From positions 42,113,735 through 42,177,734 of the forward strand of contig OU342636.1 of assembly GCA_910589415.1 (NCBI GenBank): a stretch of 64,000 nucleotides of DNA. Direction: 5' to 3'. The notes beneath the pieces were generated by a model. That model was not told the DNA's origin. It made no database searches and saw only the letters and a list, made by a program, of their open reading frames with translations. Below are positions 43,470 through 53,399 of this stretch, piece after piece. A program made the position numbers and the translations under genes. This stretch comes from Malachius bipustulatus (lineage: Eukaryota > Arthropoda > Insecta > Coleoptera > Melyridae). Position 1 is the first letter of the stretch. Each line of letters begins with the position of its first letter.

Positions 43470-45648
43470 CAGGGTGATTCATGAGTGACCTTACATAGAC
43501 CAATGGTGATAAACGGACTTCAAGGCGGGTCGAAAACCACAAAAGAAATTTTTTTTGTGTGATTGGTTAAGAAGTTACAGGGTGTTTTATGTCTCAGGTA
43601 CAAAACTTTGATAGGCGATATTTCTGAAACGGCTGGAGATATTTTGTAGAAATTTACTAGGAATGGTGCATTCCGGAAACTCATCAAAACCGCATTCTGA
43701 GTTAATTAAAAATCCAGGACCGGACTTGAAAATTTTTGCCCCCATGGCCTTTGTTGAAAAAGTTTATTTTCTGACCGTGCTACTGAAAAACTGTCATCGA
43801 ATTTGAAAAGATAAGAAAAAACTCTATAGAAATCATTCCTCAATTTGAACGGCACACCCAAACCGTCTCGAAAAAAAAAATGTCAAAGTAAAACTTCTCA
43901 GTAAATTATCGTTTTCGAGCAGACATATTTTACTTAATGTTCGTCTGAATTCCTTCAAATTTATTTTTTGACTTGTTTCTGTGGGAAAAATGTTGGACAG
44001 AAGGCCAAAGCTTTATTACTGGGAAATCAGGTGTCAACTACAAAATTTTCAGATTTCACTAATAATCACAAATCATTTCACTAATAAAGAATACCAGACA
44101 TTATGTTTGTGTATGGTTTCTGCAATGGAAATTCAAGAGCAGCTGCGAGAGAATACCATAGATAGAAGATCACAATCGAAGAGCACCGGCCCATGTAACG
44201 TTTCGCGTCTGTTTTCCAATTTTCTCGAAACCACGGCATATTTCCCTGAGTTCAAAGGAATGCTGAACCTCAATTGGAAAATCTGAGCCATCAAAACATC
44301 GTGGAGATGGTGGCAGTAAATCCAAGTACAAGTACGCGAAGAATTGGGCAAGCACTGGGCATTTCTCAATCAAGAGTATGACGAACCTTGAAAAAAAGAA
44401 GAGCGCGGATGCCATCCCTGTCACGTACAAAGCGTACAGAGGCTTCAACCATTCAATGAAGTTCCATTGAATGGACTGCGTAGAATTTTGTGTACTGATC
44501 GAAGCTCAGTTCACGCGGGATGGTGTAACGAATAAAAAAAACTCCCACCTATGGGCATATGAAAATCCGCGCTCTGTTGTTCAGAAGAACTCGCAACAGA
44601 TTTTCTATAAATGTGCAGTATGGCATTGCAAATGATACCCTAATAGGACCCCATTTTTTGCTGGGTGGCTCACGGCGGAAATTTATTTTTCCTACAAGTC
44701 ATTTTGCCCGGCTTGCTTGCAGAGGCGAACGTGAACAGGCGTGCTCTTTCCTTCCAGCAAGATGGGGCACCACCGCATTTTTCTCGACAAGTCAGAGAGC
44801 ATCTCCACAATGAGTACCCCAATCGTTGGCTCGGGCGCGGCGGCCCTCATTCCTGACCACCTAGGTCCCCCAACCTCACTGCTTTAGACTGTTACCCATG
44901 GGGCCATATGAAGCAGGAAGTCTAAAAAACGGAAGTAAGTACCAGAGAGGAGCTCAGGACGCGAATACTGGTAGTTGCTGATGAAATTAGAAACAACAGG
45001 CAAATAATTCAAAAAGCAAACCAAAATTTATGGAAACGCTGCAGGAAATGTATTGAAGTTGGTAAAGGACATTTTGAGAACCGTTTATAACATTAATATT
45101 GATAACATTTAATTTACACTAACTGACATTTTTCCCACAGAAACAAGTCAAAAAATAAATTTGAAGGAATTCAGACGAACATTAAGTAAAATATGTCTGC
45201 TCGAAAACGATAATTTACTGAGAAGTTTTACTTTGACATTTTTTTTTCGAGACGGTTTGGGTGTGCCGTTCAAATTGAGGAATGATTTCTATAGAGTTTT
45301 TTCTTATCTTTTCAAATTCGATGACAGTTTTTCAGTAGCACGGTCAGAAAATAAACTTTTTCAACAAAGACCATGGGGGCAAAAATTTTCAAGTCCGGTC
45401 CTGGATTTTTAATTAACTCAGAATGCGGTTTTGATGAGTTTCCGGAATGCACCATTCCTAGTAAATTTCTACAAAATATCTCCAGCCGTTTCAGAAATAT
45501 CGCCTATCAAAGTTTTGTACCTGAGACATAAAACACCCTGTAACTTCTTAACCAATCACACAAAAAAAATTTCTTTTGTGGTTTTCGACCCGCCTTGAAG
45601 TCCGCTTATCACCATTGGTCTATGTAAGGTCACTCATGAATCATCCTG
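43470..45648 (+). mobile_element. Tc1/mariner-superfamily element with 524-bp inverted ends
   Basis: The element is 2179 bp, flanked by TA at 43468-43469 and 45649-45650. Its ends are inverted repeats of about 524 bp (43470-43993 and 45126-45648), nearly identical, starting CAGGGTGATTCATGAGTGACC. Between them lies a broken transposase on the plus strand. Tc1/mariner elements usually have inverted ends of 30-300 bp. Confidence 0.88.
44095..45090 (+). pseudogene. Broken DUF4817/DDE-type transposase
   Basis: In order across frames there is an N-terminal helix-turn-helix part (a FCNGNSRAAARE-like piece near 44115 and STSTRRIGQALGISQSRV near 44325), then RFSINVQYGIANDTLIGPHFL (44590-44655), ALSFQQDGAPPHFSRQVREHL carrying the second Asp of the DDE triad (44744-44806), and SPNLTALDCYPWGHMKQEV with the third Asp (44868-44922). 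Stops and shifts (for example near 44283, 44380, 44463 and 44854) prevent expression. The domain order matches a transposase family common in insects. Confidence 0.8.
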
Positions 45649-46700
45649 TATGTATAGTGGGAAATTGGGTGACTTTGACTTTTAGAATTAAATTCAGAAT
45701 CCATACTGTTTGTATTCCATCAGTCGTACAAAGTAATGAAAATAATCAGATTTTTCATCACCTTATACAAGGTGCACCATATATCCTTCTCTATATTGCT
45801 ATCCCCTAAATGCTAAGAGATACAGGATCGGTTAAATTAGAAAAAAAATGCGCAATTTTGTGGCTATCTCGAATCGGTCAAGACATACGAGATATCTGTG
45901 ACCGTTCCTGAAATATCCTGAAAAAAACTGAAGAATTGAGATTCCTTATTTTCCTCATATCTTTTTTATTATTGGAAATTATTAAATAATTTTTTGTAGG
46001 CTAATTTTTGGTTTCTATCATTTTTTTTATATCGAAAGACATAAAAAAATAATATGTCGGCCATAAGAAAAAACAAAAGTTGACTATGAAATCTCTGGCC
46101 TCTAGTCGGATTTGAAAATTTTTGAAACGTCAGATGGGTAGCTCATGGCAACTTAAGTAAGCCGAAAAAAATTATTTATTAATTTTCAATAATAAGAAAT
46201 ATATGGCAGAAAAATATTTTTCAGTTTTTTCAGGATTGAAAAAATCCTACAATTTTTTTCAGATTTTTATTAATCATCAAATTGCGCATATTTTTCTCTA
46301 ATTTAACCGACCCTTTATCTTAGCGTTTACGAGATAGATATAGAGAAGGGTATATGAATATGATGCACCCTGTGTAAGAATTTCATTCACACAATAATAG
46401 GATACCGCATGAAAAGTTAAAATAGGGAGGGACATGTAAGCCGTTTTTCTCTGTCTTGAGTCGTTTTTAATACAACTGTTTTAAAAATGGAAAATCGTGA
46501 TTTTCATTAATAATTTCTAATTCATAAAGCAAGTACCTACTTGTTGAGAAAATTCAACTCTGAAAACTATTCTTATTCAATTTTCTCATAAAATTTGTAA
46601 AATATAATGATATACAGGTGTCCTATTTTAAATAACAAAGTTTCTTGTAGAGATTTCAGAATAGAGCTTTCCCATATCAATGACTCATTCTGTATGGAGA
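45649..46700. mobile_element. Palindromic MITE core interrupted by a second MITE
   Basis: The host is a half copy of the 35577-type core: AATGAAAATAATCAGATTTTTC at 45736-45757 on one side, and GGATACCGCATGAAAAGTTA, CATGTAAGCCG, CATTTTAATTA-type landmarks and TATACAGGTGTCC (about 46612) on the other, ending with GAGCTTTCCCATATCAATGA near 46655. The left arm of the host is missing. The insert is 45768-46372. Confidence 0.6.
45768..46372. mobile_element. 605-bp copy of the 1-kb palindromic MITE
   Basis: Begins AAGGTGCACCATATATCC and ends TGATGCACCCTG, with the internal landmarks of 26884-27884 in order, but it has lost much of the middle. It sits in a TA of the core of another MITE. Confidence 0.75.
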
Positions 46701-47745
46701 ACGAAAAACATAATTTACCATTTATTTTGATAATCCGATAAAAGTGCTTCGGTAATAAAGATAGAAATAAAGCGCAGTCATAAAAATGGTAAATGAGATA
46801 TTTATGTTTTGATCCTTAATTCATAAATTTCCAAGTTATCGGGGAACTGAGCTTCGTGTTTTTTTTAAACGGCATCGAATTGACGTAACCTTGCAATTGT
46901 CTTGTTGGCTGAATTCAGACACAACTTACAAAAAATTTTTTATTTCAGGGTGTTATTTATTTAACGTCACGATAATATTATCTATGTCGCATAGGAGTTG
47001 ATTTTATCCATGTTTAGTGCTTTTCGTTTCAACCTATCCATCAAAGAGTAAACATCAGGGAGCGGTGGAGGGTGTAGATAATCGATACATCGACTTTTAT
47101 TAACCTGTTGCAAGTCTTTCACAATATGTCAGTGATAGAGGGTCAACAAAAGTAAAAAAAAAAACGAACAATCATCCGATAATGATAAAAAAAAACTAGG
47201 AATTAGGTAGATACGTACCTATCATATTTTTATATTCGTATATAATTTATTTTCCGATTGTTTTATTTCAATTAAACATAATGCGTATGTGAAAATTTAT
47301 TATTTTTATTAGCATTTTCCTGTGCCTACATATAGTACCATAAAAAATATCTAGTAGTCACCTAGCCAACGTTTGTTCAAACAAATTATTGTATTTATAT
47401 TCATCACAATAATATTATCGCCAAAAGAAATTATGTAAGCACCTTTCTGTAGTAAATACCTTAGCTAATACCTTCTCCAGAAATATCATTTATGTCTAAA
47501 TGAGAAGTCTTTCACCTTCAGAAGTAATTTAGAACAAACTAACCATATGGAACAAAAATCATCATGGAAAATTTGAGAAAGAAGGTGGGTAATAATAAAT
47601 TCCAGGAAAGAAAATCTCAAGCATTCTTTAAGAGGAACGGGAGAAAAACAACTCGTCTTTTTCAAAAGACCACCTGTCAAATTTAACAGCAAATTCGCTA
47701 GTAAATAAAATACAAAAAACTCTTTTCGCTGTAATTTGAACTCAC
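46701..47745. other. Intergenic or intronic, nothing recognised
   Basis: AT-rich. If the exon at 47746-47860 is real, this is the start of its downstream intron. The 124-codon frame 47486-47860 arises only by reading across its donor. Confidence 0.3.
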
Positions 47746-47860
47746 CTTTATTGTCTCTAAGCTCTCTAGTTTTAATCTCTTCGAGAAGGGAAACAGGGAG
47801 ACAAGAGACGAGCGCTGCAGTGAGTGTAAAGGAGAGCCAAGCTAGGAGACGAAGGTCCAT
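47746..47860 (-). CDS. Candidate first exon with signal peptide
   Basis: An ATG at 47860 opens 38 codons starting MDLRLLAWLSFTLTAALVSC, a good secretory signal (short n-region with Arg, hydrophobic core, small residues before a likely cut at about 20), followed by LPVSLLEEIKTRELRDNK. Then comes a consensus donor, AAAG then GTGAGT, leaving one base of the next codon. Upstream on the minus strand is a GC- and CpG-rich stretch (about 47861-48000) unlike the AT-rich surroundings, as expected for a promoter/5' UTR. Product not recognised; the next exon must start in phase 1, and the exon at 24823-24912 would fit. Confidence 0.45.
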
Positions 47861-48000
47861 CGTAGCTGATGGCTGGTGGTGCTAGGGCAACTGACAGGAC
47901 TATCCTGAGTCCTGAGCCCGAGCGGGACGGCAGGACTCAGGCGACGCCATAATGGACTCCCGGCGCCTGACAGGTAGGCGGAGGCCAGTGGCGTGACAAG
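47861..48000 (-). promoter_or_regulatory. GC-rich 5' region of the candidate secreted gene
   Basis: Markedly GC- and CpG-rich over about 140 bases, containing an imperfect palindrome of CTGAGTCCTG units (TCCTGAGTCCTGAGC and GGCAGGACTCAGG). It abuts the ATG at 47860. No TATA box is clear. Confidence 0.35.
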
Positions 48001-48279
48001 AGCTATTCGATTCATATAAGTACTTGCATGTTTAATGGTTTTAAAGAAAAACTTCTAACTTTCAATGAAATCAATAATTTTGCTATGTAAATGGCCCAAT
48101 AATACCTGAGAAAACTTTAAATATATCAAAAACATGGGACCGTGTAAAAAAACCAAAGAGAACTTTTTTGTTCTAAAATGCAGGAGCTATTGAATAACGT
48201 TTTTATTGTATTTGCCGTACCGTCAATGGCGTAAAATATAGGGAAGGAAAAGGGTAAAGAAAAGAAAAAAATCCTGAAT

Positions 48280-48490
48280 ATCTGAGCCACTGAAGACATC
48301 TGATTCTACAAAACCTGAAATAGTAAAATTAGAGATGTTTATTTGTTTATTGTTTGTGCCGAGTTTCATCAAAATTAGTTCAAATTTACACGAGTTATTA
48401 CCAAAAACGGTTATTTTTAAATAATTCTGACACCCTGTATCTCGAAAATGAAGCGTGTTTGGACAAATGTATGGGTAAAAATTTGTTTGT
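48280..48490 (+). repeat. Dispersed repeat, copy 1
   Basis: Shares GAGTTTCATCAAAAT, AATTTACACGAGTTAT, ACCAAAAAC and GACACCCTGTATCT in order with 62855-63010 (same orientation). Probably the end of a Tc1/mariner-type MITE. Confidence 0.6.
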
Positions 48491-49213
48491 TTTGGCCTTA
48501 CTACCTCTAAAAGTTTGTCGGTATATTTACGATACATCCTGTATATGTCGGGGTGTATACCTACTTCTATAGATCTATACATGGTGTCTCTGAAAGGGGC
48601 GGAAAAAATGCTATAACAAATTCCTGAGACTAAATAAGCCGATCTAACGCAACTTATCTCTGTCCAAAAGTTAAAAAAAAGTATCTGTGTCAAAAGTTCA
48701 ATTTGGTTTCCGTTTTTCTTAAATAATTTTTTTAATAATTGGTATGTATATTTCCACAATATCCGGCTGGAGGGGCATTTGTGGGGTGAAAAGTTAAAAG
48801 CTGCAATCTTTTTTATTGTGAAATTTAAAGGGGGCGCCACCTGCGGTACCTTGAACACATTCAAAACGAACTATCTGTTTTGGGCCACTCTGTATTTAAC
48901 TTTTAGATAAAAATTCTTTTATTTTCCAACGTCTTTTACCAAAAAAACGCATACGTGGTAAAAGTTAATTTGCATGAGCAACCGTTTCTGAGATATCTGG
49001 ATGTCTAAATAAGTAGTTATTAATAATTAATTGTAATAATTGAACACAATAATTTGAAGCGAAGGCGTTGAATTAAAATAACTGGCACTGAAAGCTAAAA
49101 AAAACGACTAGGTTAATCAATCAGTGGCGTGCGGATGAAAAAGTTCTGGAGTAAAAAGTGAGACGTGACATTAAAAACAAGAACACCCTGTATGTCAATG
49201 TATTCAAGACTAT
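48491..49213. other. Intergenic, TE-like termini only
   Basis: Isolated CCTGTATA- and CTCTGTATT-type termini suggest decayed MITEs. The minus frame 48223-48864 (213 codons) crosses the repeat at 48280-48490 and has no recognisable domain, so I do not call it a gene. Confidence 0.35.
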
Positions 49214-49361
49214 TGCCCGTATTCACAAACGATAATTTCCAAAATAATTACGTAATCAATCTCCCCATCTCATTCTATTGCAAAAAAACTGCATATCTCC
49301 ATCTCACTCATTTAAATAATTACGTAATTATTTAGGAAATTATCGTTTGTGAATACGGGCA
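49214..49361. mobile_element. 148-bp MITE, copy 2
   Basis: Inverted relative of 37487-37635, with the same TGCCCGTATTCACAAACGAT ends. Flanking triplets are TAT on both sides. Confidence 0.8.
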
Positions 49362-49379
49362 TATGTCCATTTATTATTT

Positions 49380-49605
49380 ATTGGTTTCAACAATAGTATA
49401 GTAAGCGCTGAAATTTTGAAGTTTCTCAGTTAATCCATTTTTGACTTATTCTGGAAAACGTATATTTCGTTGACCCCATTTTAAGGGCTGTATCTTGAGA
49501 AGGGTGCCTTTTTGGACATGGATAATTTCGGTTAAATCGTCATATTTTTTACTCAGGAATCTGTGGTAGAGCGTTGGTGGTACATTTTAACGACACCCTC
49601 TGTAT
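49380..49605 (-). repeat. Dispersed repeat, inverted copy of 5330-5530
   Basis: Shares TTTCGGTTAAATCG and GGTAGAGCGTTGGTGGTAC with the reverse complement of the 5.3-kb segment. Confidence 0.55.
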
Positions 49606-49689
49606 ATTGGATTTTTTCAAAATATTATAACTCGTATACAGGGTTAGAACTATTTAAAGGGCCACTACAAGCTACAGGGATATCCTAAA

Positions 49690-50465
49690 CCATTGAAGAT
49701 ACGAGGTCGGTTAAATTAGAGAAAAGTTGCGCTATTTTGTGGCCATCTCGAATCCGTCAAAACATGCAAGATATCTGTGACCATTCCTGAAATATCCTGA
49801 AAAAACTGGAAAATCGAGAAATTTTATTTTTGCCATATCTTTCTTACAATTGGAAATTAATAAATAATTTTTCGTAGGCTTACATAAGCCGTTACGAGCT
49901 ATTCATCTGACGTTTCAAAAAATTTCAAAGCCGACTAGATCCCAGAGTTTTCATAGTCAACTTTTGTTTTTCTTTAGGCCGCCATATTCTTTTTTCATGT
50001 CGTTCGATAAGAAAAAAATATTGGTAACCAAAATTTAATAAACTTCAGAAAAAAAAATTCCAAAATTTTTATTCTTATTTTTTTCAAAGGAAAACAGAAA
50101 ATTTTACGCTGAAATAGGTCAATATGAAATCATACTGCTTGCCTTATAGTTTTTTTAATTTCTCTATGATATTCGATCTAAAAAGTCGTCTTTTTTTTAG
50201 AAAAAAAAAGAACAAAAATTTTTGAAATTTATTAGTTTTTGGTTTCCATTATTTTTTTTCATACCGAACGAAAAAAAAAACAATATGGCGGTCATAAGAA
50301 AAAAGGAAGTTGACTATGAAAACTCCAAGATCTAGTCGGCTTTGAAAATTTTTAAAATGTCAGATGGGTAGCTCTTGCCGACTTATGTAAGCCCACAAAA
50401 AATGATTTATTAATCTCCAATAATAAAAAAGATATGGAAAAAATAATAAATATCGATTTTTAAGT
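49690..50465. mobile_element. Third long copy of the 1-kb palindromic MITE
   Basis: GAGGTCGGTTAAATTAGAGA, CGAATCCGTCAAAACATGC, the inverted middle and GTCAGATGGGTAGCTCTTG match 26884-27884. The outermost terminus is lost on both sides; on the right, transposase-coding sequence begins directly. Confidence 0.75.
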
Positions 50466-51600
50466 TTTTAACGAAATAATATTCACAGATGAGTTAACGT
50501 TTGTTAAACATGGCGGTCATTATATACATCCGAGGCTCCTACAGTTTCACTATGGCACCTATATAGGGGTGGAGGACATACCTATAGTAACACCAGGAAG
50601 GTATTAATTTGCTTTGCAAATTAAAGATAAGCGAACAAAAGGGCATCAAAAGAAGATCTTCCTGAGTGCGGGCCTGTTTAGAACAGCGAAAATCACAATA
50701 AACATGCAAGGTCAGAGTGTCGAGTGGACGGCTAGTCTATTCTGTGTCAACACCAGAGCCGGTCTGGTTAACATACGCGCAACATACATGGCATGCAAAC
50801 GTAGTCGGACCATAATAATAGCGAGCGATGTCACGTATTTTGGAATATAAATGCAAAATAAATGCAAAATTCAAAATAAAAACTGTGCTATTGTTAATCT
50901 CAAAGATATTCCTTGCCCTGAAAGTGAAAAAAAATAGAAATTCGACCGTAGTGACAAAGAGGCCTTAGTGGTGACCTTGATATTAGTTTGCAATGGCTGT
51001 TTTTAGCTTCTTACCCACCCAGCACCCCTATTTCGCTCCTCGGTCCCGAAAAAATTGTTGAAACGTAGGAGCCGCGGATGTATACAATTACCAACATGGC
51101 GAACAAAATTCATAGAACTGCAGATATTGGGCTAAGGAAAATTTGCACCGGTATACCATGTTACTAGGACACAATATCCACAGAAAATGAATGTGTGGTC
51201 TGGAATGGTCAACACTCACTTTTTAGGACCCTTTTTCATCGCAGGTACCTTAACCTCTCAACGGTACCAACATGATGGCGCGCCTGCCCATTTTTCCCGG
51301 CAAGTTCGACAGTTGCTTAATGCTCAGTTTCCTGGCAGGTGGATAGGAAGAGGCGGAGTAATTGAGTGGCCGCCTAGGTCACCAGACCTAACACTCATGG
51401 ATTTTTTTTACTGGGAAAAAGTGAAGTCATCTGTTTATAACGCCATTCCTATCAACGACATTGAAGAGCTCAAGCAAAGAATAAGTAGAGCAACAGAAGA
51501 AATATCGCTTGAACATTGCAGAAATGTGATAAATGAATTCTACAATAGATTAGGGTTTTGTTTGTTGGAAAACGGTGGCAACTTTGAAAATTTGTTGTGA
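50466..51600 (+). pseudogene. DUF4817/DDE-type transposase, split by an insertion
   Basis: The first piece encodes EIIFTDELTFVKHGG (50472-50516), holding the first Asp of the DDE triad. After the 554-bp insertion come NCRYWAKENLHRYT (51117-51158) and, after a shift, the open frame 51187-51600: NVWSGMVNTHFLGPFF, QHDGAPAHFSRQVRQLL (second Asp) and WPPRSPDLTLMDFFYWEKVK (third Asp) to a natural-looking end. The N-terminal DNA-binding half is missing. Inactive because of the insertion, one stop and one shift, though the last 137 codons are intact. Confidence 0.85.
50527..51080. mobile_element. 554-bp element inserted in the transposase
   Basis: Ends CATCCGAGGCTCCTAC-GTTTCA and TGAAAC-GTAGGAGCCGCGGATG are inverted repeats of about 23 bases; TATA stands on both sides (50523-50526 and 51081-51084). 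It splits the transposase reading between the first Asp block and the RYWAKEN block. It has no transposase; the 78-codon frame 50614-50850 has no known motif. Confidence 0.75.
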
Positions 51601-51639
51601 ATTTATAGTTTTCACGTATAGCTTAGCAAATATCGGGTG

Positions 51640-52540
51640 GGCCATATAAAAGTTGCATTTTGAAAATTCAATAAAAATGAAACTAGTGAATATTTTTCCA
51701 AACTTCCGGTTTTATTAGAAAGATTGGACATTGAAATTTATGAATGAAGCACAATTTCATTTAAATGGCTGCCACGGCTGGCCCGACAGTAGGTACCCCA
51801 TCCGATCAACCCAATTTTTCAATACATTTTCGATTGTTCGGACTTCAATCTCGTGAATGGCAACTTCGATTTCATGTTTCAAAGCCTCAATCGTCTTTGA
51901 ATGATTTGCGTAACATTTGTCCTTAACGGCTCTCCACAAAAAATAGTCCAATGGACTCAAATCGCAGCTCCAAGGTGGCCAATTGACATCAGAATTTCGG
52001 CTGATTATTCGGTTTTCGAAAACGGTCCCCAAAAGTTCGATTGTTGCGTTGGCTATGTGGCAAGTTGTGCCATCCTGTTGAAACCAAATATCGTCCATGT
52101 CATTCTCTTCAACTTTTGGAAACAAAAATTCATTGAGCATGGCAAGGTAACGTGCCATGCTCCTATGGCCATTGACCGTAACGGATGCTCCTTCGTCGTT
52201 TTCGAAGAAAATTAAAAAAAAAAAAAAATTCTATGCAATAGCAGCAATATTTTCGGGTGTACGCACTGAACAAGAGCGGGAACGAGTTGTTTTGGCAACC
52301 AACGAACCAGTTGCACGAGCTCGCTTCATGAAATTGTCCACAACTTGACGTGGAGGCACTCGATTGACTTTCAATACAGAATCCCTATGTTCCATTTTAA
52401 ATAACTCACTAATGTTAAATTTGACAATACTCGAACGTTACCATAACTACGGTCATGTTAAATTTCCTATGTTCCATTTTAAATGGTTCAACAACGTTAA
52501 TTAGACTGCGTCATATATTTTCGGATGTTCCGCGTTATGT
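51640..52540 (-). pseudogene. Second DUF4817/DDE-type transposase remnant
   Basis: On the minus strand the open frame 52158-51757 (133 codons) holds VWFQQDG-type IWFQQDGTTCHIANATIELL (second Asp) and VNWPPWSCDLSPLDYFLWRAV (third Asp) and ends near WVDRMGYLLSGQ. Upstream, 52375-52240 encodes parts of the N-terminal region (VNRVPPRQVVDNFMKRARATG, TPENIAAIA). About 100 codons between these are deleted, with an A/T run at the junction (about 52210-52228). It is a different subfamily from the neighbours at 44 and 51 kb. Confidence 0.8.
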
Positions 52541-52780
52541 GGTTCTCACTGTATACAAACACTGAGATGGCTGATGTATTGCATTTCGTTTCTGCCCTAT
52601 AAGTACTATAACGGCAAGCAGAAAATTTTCCTCTGAAATAGCTTTTTTAATACTCTCAGTTACTGCCATCAATTTTGATCTGGGACTGTTGTAGTCTGTT
52701 GTATAGTAAACAATTTCTTAACAAGGTGTCATGTTCCTGATAGAACAATTGTGTCACAGTATTCATCACAGCCACAGCCT
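52541..52780. other. Intergenic, nothing recognised
   Basis: No identifiable feature. Confidence 0.25.
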
Positions 52781-52789
52781 TTATTAGAC

Positions 52790-53040
52790 AGGCACATATG
52801 GAGCGAGTACTGAGTATTTATATACATAGGTGAATTGCAATTAGTAGTTGCTATGGTAAATTGTTTCAATGAGGTTGATTGTAAACAATAACAACAAACA
52901 AGTAGATAATAGCTATGGTAACTCATTGAAACTGAACCTAACAAGTTCCCTATGTATAAATGTACAGTATTCAACAAAATATTACAGGGCAATTTGCTTG
53001 TCTATAAAAATTCAGTATTCACACGGTATAACAGAACTGC
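52790..53040. repeat. Diverged inverted repeat, relative at 63060-63180
   Basis: The left half (ATTTATATACATAGG..GGTAAATTGTTTCAATGAGG) is the reverse complement of 63085-63165, and the right half (TCATTGAAAC..TATGTATAAAT) repeats part of it in inverse order. Likely a foldback element. Confidence 0.5.
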
Positions 53041-53047
53041 AACGCAG

Positions 53048-53159
53048 ACCAGTAAGACCATACATACCCAGTAAGACTGGATTAAAGAAAATGAGCTCAA
53101 CATGGATGACAAAAATTCAGGACCTTCTACGAGAAAAGTATATAGCCAATGTTTTGAAT
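53048..53159 (+). CDS. Candidate exon, plus strand
   Basis: Between an acceptor-like CTGCAACGCAG and a donor GTAAGC, one frame is open for 37 codons, from PVRPYIPSKTG to LLREKYIANVLN, a soluble, charged, gene-like composition. I find no partner exons, and the family is unknown. Confidence 0.22.
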
Positions 53160-53217
53160 GTAAGCAATAATGTGGACTGTACTTTACTTTGTTAGAATAA
53201 TTGAAATAAGGACTTAC

Positions 53218-53391
53218 GGTCAACACATTGTTGTAAATGCAATCCTTTGAAGCAATGCCAGATTTAGGTGTTTGGAGGCCAGGTGCAGATGTTTTTAGAA
53301 GGCTTCTGACTTTATTGTGGTCGAGGGGTTGGGGGGCAAAAGAATCCTGGAACCAACGCCGCAGATTTTTTTTTTCACATTTCAAGGCCAT
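53218..53391 (-). CDS. Candidate first exon, minus strand
   Basis: ATG at 53391 opens 58 codons (start MALKCEKKNLRRWF, end SKDCIYNNVLT) to a perfect donor, GTAAGT, in phase 0. Composition is rich in Lys, Ser and Pro. Reading through the donor gives a longer 129-codon frame. No following exon is convincing and no family is recognised. Confidence 0.3.
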
Positions 53392-53399
53392 ACAATTTT

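Noticed and set aside
47486..47860. A 124-residue secreted protein
   Set aside because: Only the first 38 codons look secretory and gene-like; after a consensus donor the frame becomes AT-driven hydrophobic sequence.
48223..48864. A 213-residue minus-strand protein
   Set aside because: It overlaps a dispersed repeat also found at 62.9 kb, where the frame is not kept, and has no domain.
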